Origin: a virus
Virus record (IMG/VR): IMGVR_UViG_3300050019_000176
Span: 1 to 64,000 of that record
Strand: one strand, 5' to 3'
Length of the DNA stretch: 64,000 bases
This document shows positions 29,281 to 36,595 of this stretch, piece by piece. Position 1 is the stretch's first letter, and each line of letters begins with the position of its first letter. A model generated the notes under the pieces. That model was not told the DNA's origin, ran no database searches, and worked only from the letters and a program-made list of their open reading frames with translations. The position numbers were made by a program, and so were the translations under genes.

Positions 29281-29753
29281 GACTCCTGCTAATCTCGCTC
29301 ATGGCATCTATCTGCCTTGCCCAGGCCCCCGCTCCCGTCACCCTTCCCGCCAACTGGGTGGGGGTGGGCGCGGGGTACACGGCGGGCGCCGTCCCGCCCG
29401 TCAACGGGTGGGCCAGTTATGCCACGCTGATCTCCACCAAAGGCCAAATCTACTCGTTCTCGTCCTACGACTTGATGGCCTCGGCGACCGCCCCACACAA
29501 TATCACTACCACTGCCCGAACAGGCTTCGCTACACTCTTGCGCACCTGGGGTCCAGTATACGTCCTCGGGTTCGGCACGGCCGGCGTAGCGGCCTCTGGG
29601 ACGGCGACCACCGGAGCATTCAGCGGCGGAGGCATCGCCGTCCTGAAGATTGGCAAGACCGCTTGGACAATCGAGGGCGGATGGCGCGTGGCCAAGACAC
29701 CGATGAACGGGACGCAGAACGTCTACGAATTCGGAACCGGGAGGACGTTCTAA
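29277..29753 (+). CDS. Exported beta-barrel-like protein, 158 residues
   Basis: GTG 29277 starts MRLLLISLMASICLAQ, a signal peptide. The mature part alternates short beta strands with Gly/Ser turns and ends in a terminal aromatic-Phe pattern (VYEFGTGRTF), as outer-membrane beta-barrels do. Eight to ten strands would fit its length. If it enters the outer membrane it could block superinfection or modify the surface; this is inference. Confidence 0.6.
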   Translation: MRLLLISLMASICLAQAPAPVTLPANWVGVGAGYTAGAVPPVNGWASYATLISTKGQIYSFSSYDLMASATAPHNITTTARTGFATLLRTWGPVYVLGFGTAGVAASGTATTGAFSGGGIAVLKIGKTAWTIEGGWRVAKTPMNGTQNVYEFGTGRTF

Positions 29754-29851
29754 TGAAACCCGCGGCGTACTGTCACCATCCACCGTGGATGTGGTGTCCG
29801 GGATGCGATCCGAGGCGCGTCCTGGCCCCGCCGCCGAAGGCAAAACGATGA
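29753..29851 (+). CDS. Mini-protein with Cys pair, 32 residues
   Basis: ATG 29753 overlaps the preceding TAA, with GGGAGG upstream, and its TGA overlaps the ATG at 29848. The product MKPAAYCHHPPWMWCPGCDP and on has CHH and CPGC, a possible metal site, and a basic Pro-rich tail. Overlaps at both ends support translation. Confidence 0.55.
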   Translation: MKPAAYCHHPPWMWCPGCDPRRVLAPPPKAKR

Positions 29852-30204
29852 ACTGGTACAAGCGAATTCAACCTGTGAGCGCACGGGATCTCGATGACCT
29901 GGAACGAAGGGTGAATAAAATTATGGCTACACAACAGGAACAAATCAACGCAATCGCAACCGAACTGTCCGCGACCAAACTGGTTGTGGACAAGACCGCA
30001 ACGAACGTATCCGTCATCAAAACCGGCATCGACAGCCTGAAGTTAAGCGTGGCGGACCTGCAACAGAAAGTGCTGGATCTGCAAGCGCAGAACCCGGCAT
30101 TGGACCTGACGGCCCTCCAGGCTGCGGCGAACGCCGTATCGGACGATGTGGCAGGCGTGGAGACGGCAACCGAATCGACGGTGGCCGACCTTCCGGTCGC
30201 GTAA
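29848..30204 (+). CDS. Coiled-coil protein, 118 residues
   Basis: Starts MNWYKRIQPVSARDLDDLER; residues 15-105 are long helices with heptad pattern (ATQQEQINAIATELSATKLV, SLKLSVADLQQKVLDLQAQN). No signal peptide. Resembles small trimeric or dimeric coiled-coil phage proteins in composition only. Coupled to the upstream mini-protein. Confidence 0.6.
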   Translation: MNWYKRIQPVSARDLDDLERRVNKIMATQQEQINAIATELSATKLVVDKTATNVSVIKTGIDSLKLSVADLQQKVLDLQAQNPALDLTALQAAANAVSDDVAGVETATESTVADLPVA

Positions 30205-30215
30205 AAGAGGCAACC

Positions 30216-30401
30216 ATGTCGCCTATCCTGTATTTTCTCTGCGTTCTGACCCTGGTGCTGCTGTTCTTCGCGGCACTGGGGCAGACTTTCTGGTGGCGTC
30301 CCCAAGGCCAGCCATGGCACGGGAACGCCACCTTCGCTTGGGGCGTGTTCTTCCTTGCCGTCTACATCACGTGGCCGACACTCAAAGCGATGGGGGTGTA
30401 A
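30216..30401 (+). CDS. Small membrane protein, two spans
   Basis: A 61-residue protein: helix one MSPILYFLCVLTLVLLFFAA, short polar loop with Trp-rich WWRPQGQPWHG, helix two TFAWGVFFLAVYITWPTL. Small two-span proteins near the end of a phage module may be holins, but no endolysin is seen nearby. GAGG precedes the start. Confidence 0.6.
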   Translation: MSPILYFLCVLTLVLLFFAALGQTFWWRPQGQPWHGNATFAWGVFFLAVYITWPTLKAMGV

Positions 30402-30403
30402 TC

Positions 30404-30562
30404 GTGCTTCTTTTACTGATCGTGCTTCTTCTGTTGTTCGGCGTTCCCGGTTGGCGCTACGGCGGTCCAGGGATCAGCCTCGGTGCTATCGTGTTCATCC
30501 TGGTGATCTGGTGGCTGGTTATGGGGTTCCCCGGATACCCCGGCCACTACTATCACTGGTAA
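30404..30562 (+). CDS. DUF3309-like small membrane protein
   Basis: GTG 30404, directly after the previous stop. The 52 residues, LLLLIVLLLLFGVPGWRYGG then a second hydrophobic helix AIVFILVIWWLVMG, follow the layout of DUF3309 proteins: a Leu-rich helix, a G-x-P-x-W turn, a second helix. These are tiny bacterial membrane proteins of unknown role. Match made by eye. Confidence 0.55.
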   Translation: MLLLLIVLLLLFGVPGWRYGGPGISLGAIVFILVIWWLVMGFPGYPGHYYHW

Positions 30563-30568
30563 ACCGGT

Positions 30569-31420
30569 ATGGGTGACAGGGACTACGTTCAGCGGACGGT
30601 GGCGGTGACCACCGTCTGCGCGCTGTTGTTGGCCAGTGTGTCTGGCGGCCTGATCATGGCGCAAAATAAAGCCGAGATCAGCGCCGCCGACCTCAAGGAT
30701 CGGATGGTTCTGATGCAGAAGACCATCGACGATGGAAAGGCAGAGCGCGCCCGTATGACTGCGGAACTGGCCAAGGCGAACGCAGCCGCAGCGAGGAATA
30801 CGCAGACTCTGCGGAGTGTGGAGGGTATCACCGTAGCAATGAAGGGTGAGGTACTAGCCCGTCAACAGGCCGACGCGCAGGCGAAGCAGGAGCAACTTGT
30901 AAAAGATACAGCAGCCGCCGCATTGGCAGCGAAGAGTGCGGCGGATTCCACGCATTCCCAAAATGCCGCGCTCCTGATCGTCCAGAGTTTCATGCTTCTG
31001 ACGCTCATCATCACCATCGGGGAGAGACTCTGGAACCGCAGAGACGAGCGCCACACTAGGGAGGTCAACCATCAGTGGCAGGTGGCGGCGACGGATCGTG
31101 AAAAAAATATCGTGACAGGTATTGGGCAGATCCATACGCTGGTGAATAGCGGTTACACGCTGGTGTTGGAGAACACCCTGAAAGCGTTCAAGGCCACACT
31201 GGTGTCGTTGCAGAGCAATCTTTCCCTACTCAAGGCTGCGTCTGGCTCAAGCGCCGAAGACATCGGTTCGGTAACGATGCAAATAGGAGACACTTGGACG
31301 AACATCGCTGATCTGACAAAGCAACTAGCGGAACGACAACAGCAGACAGACGATGCGGCAACCAGGCTGGAGATCGACAAGAAAAATATCGAGAACCACG
31401 CACCATTGGTGGTGAATTAA
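30569..31420 (+). CDS. Membrane-bound coiled-coil protein, 283 residues
   Basis: N-terminal hydrophobic helix at residues 10-32 (signal anchor ending LIMAQ), long coiled coil (residues 40-115), second transmembrane helix about 130-150 (ALLIVQSFMLLTLIITIG), then a second coiled coil to the end. Rich in A, K, Q, T. This layout suits a spanin-like, holin-associated or structural membrane protein; I cannot choose. Confidence 0.6.
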   Translation: MGDRDYVQRTVAVTTVCALLLASVSGGLIMAQNKAEISAADLKDRMVLMQKTIDDGKAERARMTAELAKANAAAARNTQTLRSVEGITVAMKGEVLARQQADAQAKQEQLVKDTAAAALAAKSAADSTHSQNAALLIVQSFMLLTLIITIGERLWNRRDERHTREVNHQWQVAATDREKNIVTGIGQIHTLVNSGYTLVLENTLKAFKATLVSLQSNLSLLKAASGSSAEDIGSVTMQIGDTWTNIADLTKQLAERQQQTDDAATRLEIDKKNIENHAPLVVN

Positions 31421-31471
31421 GTTGAGATATTGGGAGAAATCCCGTGAGACGTTTTACGTCAATTTACGTCA

Positions 31472-31855
31472 ATGACTTTTACCCGCGTTAAAATCTTGGC
31501 ATTGTCCGGATCTCTGATCTGGATGGGACTGGCGTTTTCCCAGTCAACGAGAAACTCCCTAAGTACTCAGGATCGTATTCAGGATCTCAACGATAAACTC
31601 CAGGATCATCTAGTGACTGCCGAAGGCAAGATCGCCGAAGTGTCCGACCTGCAACGTAGGGTGAACATCATAGAGGCTGGAGCCAGGGCAGACCGGCTGG
31701 ATGCCCGCGTGGCGCGCATAGAATCCAACGTAGAAAGCCTTCACTCGATGTTCTGGGGAATCCTGATTCCTGTTATGCTGATGGGGGCTGAGGCGATCAT
31801 GCGGTTGATCGTAGCGGCACAGTCGGCCACAAAAAAACGGCTCGGCTCGGGGTGA
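31472..31855 (+). CDS. Membrane protein with coiled coil, 127 residues
   Basis: Begins MTFTRVKILALSGSLIWMGL with AFSQ after, a signal-peptide-like start; a coiled coil at residues 32-90; then a hydrophobic C-terminal helix MFWGILIPVMLMGAEAIM. Its stop overlaps the dispersed palindrome at 31855. Immediately precedes the terminase genes. No family recognised. Confidence 0.6.
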   Translation: MTFTRVKILALSGSLIWMGLAFSQSTRNSLSTQDRIQDLNDKLQDHLVTAEGKIAEVSDLQRRVNIIEAGARADRLDARVARIESNVESLHSMFWGILIPVMLMGAEAIMRLIVAAQSATKKRLGSG

Positions 31856-31878
31856 TGTCTTGGACAAGACATTGGACA
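31855..31878 (+). repeat. Dispersed palindrome with TGGACA box, copy f
   Basis: ATGTCTTGGACAAGACAT (31855-31872) and TGGACA. It covers the end of the upstream gene and contains the TTG start of the next. Confidence 0.85.
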
Positions 31879-32270
31879 TTTTCGAAGACGTCGAGACACT
31901 TCCAGCCATTTCCCCTACGGCCGAACCACCGGCCAAGAAGAAGCGCTGGTCCCGGAAGAGTCTGCAACGGGAACTGGACTCCAGGACCGCGGAGAAACTC
32001 CCTGATGTCCTCGATGCCGCACTCAGCAAGGCACTGACGCTCATCAATGGCAACAACGAGAAGGCGGCCACCGCCCTGATCAGCGTGGTGTTCGAAGCCG
32101 CTGGGTTGAAGCAGCGCACCGGGATGACGGTGAACGTGCAGCAGAACAACTCCAATGGCGTCGGCGCTGGCACTAACTTCCGATCTATCGACTCCATCAT
32201 CCGGGCGCGGGAGCAGGCAGCGCAGAGAGCCTCGGAGCAGATCATCGATGTGACCCCGGAGAGGAGGTAG
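31860..32270 (+). CDS. Putative terminase small subunit
   Basis: A 136-residue protein directly upstream of the large terminase. The only in-frame start nearby is TTG 31860 inside the palindrome (reads MDKTLDIFEDVETL). Residues 25-35 are basic (AKKKRWSRKS), followed by helices (RELDSRTAEKLPDVLDAALS, TALISVVFEAAGLKQRTG) and a charged tail. Small terminases bind the packaging site and feed DNA to the large subunit. The assignment rests on position and helical character; no clear family motif. Confidence 0.5.
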   Translation: MDKTLDIFEDVETLPAISPTAEPPAKKKRWSRKSLQRELDSRTAEKLPDVLDAALSKALTLINGNNEKAATALISVVFEAAGLKQRTGMTVNVQQNNSNGVGAGTNFRSIDSIIRAREQAAQRASEQIIDVTPERR

Positions 32271-32274
32271 ACCC

Positions 32275-34500
32275 TTGGGCTCGATCGTCACCCCGCGCGG
32301 CCCGCTGATCAAGGTCGCCCAGTACATCCCCGCCGGCCGAGATCTGGAAGTCTACTCCCGCCTCGAATACTTCGACCAACCAAACCTAAAAAACCAGTGG
32401 GACCGCCTATCTAAGAAGGACCTGAATTGGATCGACGAAGAGGTTGGCCGTATCCAGGACGGGTTCAAGGGGTTCGTCTACGCTGCCCGCAACTACTTCT
32501 GGATCAAAACCAAGAAACAGGGAGAACAGTTATTCTCCCTGTGGCCGTCACAGGAACTGCTGCTCGAAGTATTGACCGAGATGCGGAACAAGGGCCTTCC
32601 GCAGAAGGTCATGATCATCAAGTCTCGGAAACTCGGGTATTCCACGCTCATCGAAGCGCTGCTTGCTTGGCGGACGATGTTTTTCACCAACCAGGAGGGC
32701 ATGGTGGTCTCGTTCGACCCGGAGAGTGCCGCCTACCTGTTCGGCATCATGCAGTTGATCTATGACCGGATGCCGTGGTTCCTGAAACCCATGTGCTCGT
32801 CTCGCGAGTTCAAGGAAGGGCTGAAGTTCGAGAACCCCAACTACAAGGGCCGCGGCGATGACCCCGGGCTAAACTCTCTGATCACCGTCCAGGGAGCCAA
32901 CAAGAAGACCGGTATCGGACAGGGAATGACACTTTCTGGCGTGCATTTTTCGGAATTCTGTGATGTAGATGACAAGCAATGCAAGCAGATTATCCAGGAA
33001 GATATGGGTAACGCTCTCGGGCAAGGGCCGGGAGTATTCGCTATCCTCGAATCGACGGCGAAGGGTGCTGGCAGGTATGCCCACTGGCTCTGGATGAAGA
33101 TGTGCGAGTTGGGAGAGAGGGCGGACTGGCGACCGGAGTTCTTCCCGTCCTTCTTCGATGCTGAGAATTTCCTGGCACCTCCCGGAGGGTGGCAACCGGA
33201 GGACAATGAGGCCGGCATCCGCGCCCAGGCGGCGCAGGAGTGGGTGCGTTGCAATGCCGCAGACTGTCTGCGGTATCAGCGCCGCTACCTGTCCGGGGAA
33301 GACCGCAACCAGACGACGTGCCCATCGTGCGGCGTCGGTGTACTCCAGGACCTGCTAGTGACCAACGGGTTCCTATACTGGATGGAGCGGAAGCGCAAGA
33401 ACGCCGAAGGGGATGCCGAGTCGTTATCACTACTTTGGCAAGAACAAGCTGTCACCGCAAGTGATGCGTTTGTGGTGAGTGGCAACCCGGTTTTCCCTGC
33501 CGAAGCGCAGAAGTGGGCGGCGTCGAAGTGCACTGACAACTACGTCGAGGTCTTCATCTCCGCTGACGGGCACTTCCACGGTGTGCACCCCAAGCACAAT
33601 CATTGTATCGATGCTGACTGCGAGGAAGACCACAGTTTCGACCGGCGCCCCATCAAACTGTATGAGTTGCCGATCCCCGGTGCGCGGTACGTCTGCGGGG
33701 GAGATCCATCCCACGGGAACGGCGGCGAGGCCGACTACTTCGTGGGTTCAGTGATTCGAGTGCCATCGCAGGGTGCCGATATCCAGGTAGCCGTCGCCCG
33801 GGCGAACGACATCGACCCGACGGATCAGGCGATGATACTGAACTACTTGGGGCGTCACTACAACGATGCGTTGATGGCGGTGGAAGCAAACAAGTTGGAT
33901 GTCGTCGCCAGCGATCTTCGGACGAAGTGGAACTACCCTAACCTGTACAAGGAGCGAAACCGGTCCACCGGCCAGCCGACTGGCAGGTTCTGCTGGATCA
34001 CCGATGAAAAGAGTAAGCCGGCGATCTACCTGCACATGAAGCGGTGGCTTCGCCTGCACCTGTTCGAACCGCGGTCCCGCAACTTCGCCGAGGAGATGAA
34101 GTTCTTCCGGAAGGAGGATACTGAATCAGACAAGGCCGGCGCGATCCGGAAGTTCAAAGACGACGAGGTGATGGCGTCGTGTGTGGCTCTGTACGTTGCC
34201 CACTCCGACGACTGGGATGAGAACCTGGGGATGATCCGGATTCAGCAGGCGATCACCAACGAGAACTGCACTTGGCACATGTCGTGTGATGCCTGCGGTT
34301 TCCATTGGCCTTCCAACGACATTGCGGCGGAGAAAGCCTGTGGACAGTGTGGGTCGATGTGTTTCTCGGCGCGGCAGAACCCCGAGTACAAGAAGCCGGA
34401 GGAGGAGCCCGCTGAGGAGGACTTCTTTGCGGAGTTGAACCGAATGCTCAAGACGACAGACGACACCGACCCCAACAACCCGGACTACGCTCTACTCTGA
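32275..34500 (+). CDS. terL: Terminase large subunit
   Basis: A 741-residue protein, larger than most TerL. Start TTG 32275 with GAGGAGGT upstream. ATPase part: Walker-A-like SRKLGYST at 117-124 and an acidic Walker-B region at LSGVHFSEFCDVDD (about 215). Residues about 325-350 are an inserted zinc ribbon (CNAADC, CPSCG). Nuclease part: GGDPSHGNGG (about 475), EANKLD (about 537), KDDEVMA (about 628), the three acidic clusters of a RNase-H-fold terminase nuclease. A second zinc ribbon CDACGFHW/CGQCG lies near 672. Packages phage DNA into proheads. Confidence 0.9.
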   Translation: MGSIVTPRGPLIKVAQYIPAGRDLEVYSRLEYFDQPNLKNQWDRLSKKDLNWIDEEVGRIQDGFKGFVYAARNYFWIKTKKQGEQLFSLWPSQELLLEVLTEMRNKGLPQKVMIIKSRKLGYSTLIEALLAWRTMFFTNQEGMVVSFDPESAAYLFGIMQLIYDRMPWFLKPMCSSREFKEGLKFENPNYKGRGDDPGLNSLITVQGANKKTGIGQGMTLSGVHFSEFCDVDDKQCKQIIQEDMGNALGQGPGVFAILESTAKGAGRYAHWLWMKMCELGERADWRPEFFPSFFDAENFLAPPGGWQPEDNEAGIRAQAAQEWVRCNAADCLRYQRRYLSGEDRNQTTCPSCGVGVLQDLLVTNGFLYWMERKRKNAEGDAESLSLLWQEQAVTASDAFVVSGNPVFPAEAQKWAASKCTDNYVEVFISADGHFHGVHPKHNHCIDADCEEDHSFDRRPIKLYELPIPGARYVCGGDPSHGNGGEADYFVGSVIRVPSQGADIQVAVARANDIDPTDQAMILNYLGRHYNDALMAVEANKLDVVASDLRTKWNYPNLYKERNRSTGQPTGRFCWITDEKSKPAIYLHMKRWLRLHLFEPRSRNFAEEMKFFRKEDTESDKAGAIRKFKDDEVMASCVALYVAHSDDWDENLGMIRIQQAITNENCTWHMSCDACGFHWPSNDIAAEKACGQCGSMCFSARQNPEYKKPEEEPAEEDFFAELNRMLKTTDDTDPNNPDYALL

Positions 34501-34785
34501 GGTGTCCAAATGTCCAATGTCTTGTGTAAGACATTGGCGCTTCTTCATGATCCGGAGCACCAGATCTTGTGGAGAAACTTCAAACGCTCCAGATGCCACA
34601 GCCTTGGTGCGCTTAGAAAGGCAGATATCGAAGTGCTCCCATGGGGTTCCGGCCTTCTGTATCCACTTCCTCTGGACGCCGATTCGGTCCACCATAGATA
34701 ATAATTCATCTCTGGTGTCGGCGATCATGTGGCACATCACCATCCGGCCAAAGGAAGCACCGTAATTATCCACGTATACGGACAA
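34492..34785 (-). CDS. DUF4031 protein
   Basis: A 97-residue leftward protein matching DUF4031: YVDNYGASFGRMVMCHMIAD, TRDELLSMVDRIGV, WEHFDICLSKRTKAV. TTG 34785 is the start, with GGAG seven bases upstream and one base after the previous stop. The C-terminal residues (KKRQCLTQDIGHLDTSE) are encoded by the palindrome and its boxes, suggesting the element sits at the gene's end. Family function is unknown. Confidence 0.8.
   Translation of the reverse strand: MSVYVDNYGASFGRMVMCHMIADTRDELLSMVDRIGVQRKWIQKAGTPWEHFDICLSKRTKAVASGAFEVSPQDLVLRIMKKRQCLTQDIGHLDTSE
34503..34534 (-). repeat. Dispersed palindrome with TGGACA boxes, copy g
   Basis: ATGTCTTGTGTAAGACAT (34517-34534, one mismatch) with the boxes on its left as TGTCCAAATGTCCA. 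Points leftward, matching the orientation of gene 34492-34785, whose end it encodes; convergent with terL. Confidence 0.85.
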
Positions 34786-34786
34786 T

Positions 34787-35239
34787 TCACTTCTCCCTCG
34801 GTGCCTTCTTGTCCTTGAACCCAGCCTCTCGGCACCATAGGAGAATTGCAGCGATGGTGGTGACCGACCGCTCCTCGTGCTTCATGGCCTCGTCTTGCGC
34901 TTGGGAGTTCTCGAAGGTAGGCGGACCCCACATCCGCATCTCGTTCAGGAGTACGTGGCAGATCTCGTGCCTAACGATGCGGTCCAGTTCCGAGTCGCAA
35001 TTGCAGGAAATCGCGTCCAGATTCCAATGGAAGCAGACCGTATAATACTCCCAGGACACCGAAGCACGGGCGGTTGTCTCCGTGTTGGCATCGTTTCGGT
35101 TCCCGCTATCGGCACCGGCGGTTCCATCCCGGTGCCACATGTGGGTTACGATCCATGAACCCATGCCAGTAGGCGAACTCCATTTGGCGTAGAATTTTAG
35201 GACGCGGGCTCGCTGGATTCGGAATTCTTTATCCGTCAT
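34787..35239 (-). CDS. Zinc metallopeptidase-like protein (HExxH)
   Basis: A 150-residue leftward protein. RIVRHEICHVLLNEMRMW holds an HExxH zinc site (H-E-I-C-H) followed by a helix with a candidate third ligand (E in KHEERS). Folds of this type include SprT-like and small phage metallopeptidases. ATG 35239 is six bases downstream of GATAAT with GAAGG between, so either a leaderless or an ordinary start. With the DUF4031 gene it forms a two-gene leftward island inside the rightward head operon. Confidence 0.7.
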   Translation of the reverse strand: MTDKEFRIQRARVLKFYAKWSSPTGMGSWIVTHMWHRDGTAGADSGNRNDANTETTARASVSWEYYTVCFHWNLDAISCNCDSELDRIVRHEICHVLLNEMRMWGPPTFENSQAQDEAMKHEERSVTTIAAILLWCREAGFKDKKAPREK

Positions 35240-35347
35240 ACCTTCATTATCCACCGAATATTCTGGGTGATACCCACCTTTCGCTGCCCCACCTCGGCCA
35301 CGAACTTGTTGTCCGGCCAACCACTTCGCGTCAAAATAGAGGTAGCT

Positions 35348-35926
35348 ATGGCAACCAAGCAGGATACCGTCAATTTCAACCTTCCCCTCGATCTACCCAA
35401 GGGTGACTTCGAGGCGATAGCCAAAATCTCCAAAAGCGATGCCATCACCACCCTGAAATCCTGGGTTCCTTGGTGGCTGAAGAACCACCTCGGCGGTGGC
35501 ATCATGCTCCAGCCAGAGCATGTGACCTACCTCAACAAGCTGAAACCGGACGGCACGGCCTTCCGGGAGGCTACCGAGATCGTGAAGTGCGTCGAGAAGG
35601 CGTTGGGCCGGGAGGAAGGCCAATTCACCTTCCAGGTGGCCGTCGACCCGGCGCGGATTCCGGGCATCGAGCAGCGGGCGAAGGAGTGCTCCGTCGAGCC
35701 GCTCGACCTGATTCAGCGGGCGATCATGATCGCGCTGACGCACCCCGACCTGATGAATATCGCTTCCTCCATGGACCAGTCGCTGATTTTCGACAGGGAC
35801 CAGTATCGAGAACTGGCGAAGCTGACTGGGACCGGGACGCCCTTCGGGGCGGACGTCCTGGCGGCGCTCCGTAAGTTGGTGCCGGCCGAGGCCGACCAAC
35901 CGGAGCCTGCCGGGACGAAGGGGTGA
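35348..35926 (+). CDS. Hypothetical protein, 192 residues
   Basis: ATG 35348 with AGAGGTAG upstream; begins MATKQDTVNFNLPLDLPKGD. Helical, with a central alpha/beta part (GREEGQFTFQVAVDPARIPG) and a Pro-rich end. The position between packaging genes suggests a head-assembly role, but no domain is recognised. Confidence 0.65.
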   Translation: MATKQDTVNFNLPLDLPKGDFEAIAKISKSDAITTLKSWVPWWLKNHLGGGIMLQPEHVTYLNKLKPDGTAFREATEIVKCVEKALGREEGQFTFQVAVDPARIPGIEQRAKECSVEPLDLIQRAIMIALTHPDLMNIASSMDQSLIFDRDQYRELAKLTGTGTPFGADVLAALRKLVPAEADQPEPAGTKG

Positions 35927-35929
35927 GCA

Positions 35930-36355
35930 ATGCCGATTTTCGAATTGGTCTGTCGCTCGGCACCAACCTGCCCGAACTACGGCAAGGTGGAGGAGGTGCT
36001 TCAGCACTTCGATGCGCAGGACCCGTTCTGCCCGGAATGCGGCATCCAGATGAAGCGGCGGATCAGTGCTCCGCACGTCATCTGGACTAGACCGCTCGCC
36101 GCCTATGGTGATCCAAAAAAAGAGACTTATGAAAAAGATCTTCGTCGCGGGGGGCACTGGGTTGCGCGTAAGCGGAGCGGTGGAGGAACGCCAGAAAATC
36201 CCAAGTTCGAGTTGATTCGGACACGGCAAGACCAAATCGCTTATTGCAAATCCGAGGGCCTAAGCGACCCTACTGATTTTTCCCCCAACGTGCGGGTTTC
36301 GCAGGACGGAAAGTCGTTCTCTTCTGGCGTTGGTGAACCAGGATGTTGGACGTGA
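35930..36355 (+). CDS. FmdB-like zinc-ribbon protein
   Basis: A 141-residue protein starting MPIFELVCRS, with CPNYG and FCPECGIQMKRRISAPHVIW: the single zinc ribbon with following R-x-x-S-x-P that marks FmdB-type regulators, common before phage portal genes. The C-terminal half is disordered and charged. RNA- or DNA-binding is expected; phage function unknown. Confidence 0.75.
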   Translation: MPIFELVCRSAPTCPNYGKVEEVLQHFDAQDPFCPECGIQMKRRISAPHVIWTRPLAAYGDPKKETYEKDLRRGGHWVARKRSGGGTPENPKFELIRTRQDQIAYCKSEGLSDPTDFSPNVRVSQDGKSFSSGVGEPGCWT

Positions 36356-36366
36356 AGGGAGTTGTG

Positions 36367-36582
36367 ATGAAGCCATCTTTGTGCAGGTGTGTCATTTTCT
36401 GCGAGAAGCGCGACGGTGCTCGGGCCGGTATGGAGTCCGCCGCCATCATTCACGGCGTCGGTGACATGACCGTCGATCTCACGGTATTCGGGCCTGGGTA
36501 TGGGGCGCCGCGCATGATCTGCGACGTGCTCTACAACGAAGACGGGAAACCGGGGACCTGGCACTGGCCGGTGAAGGTCTAA
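36367..36582 (+). CDS. Hypothetical protein, 71 residues
   Basis: ATG 36367 has GAAGGGAG seven bases upstream (36343 is the longer option). The product, MKPSLCRCVIFCEKRDGARA and on, has three Cys near its start and a beta-rich remainder (MTVDLTVFGPGYGAPRMICD). Fourteen bases before the portal gene. No family recognised. Confidence 0.6.
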   Translation: MKPSLCRCVIFCEKRDGARAGMESAAIIHGVGDMTVDLTVFGPGYGAPRMICDVLYNEDGKPGTWHWPVKV

Positions 36583-36595
36583 CGAGGTCTAAACT

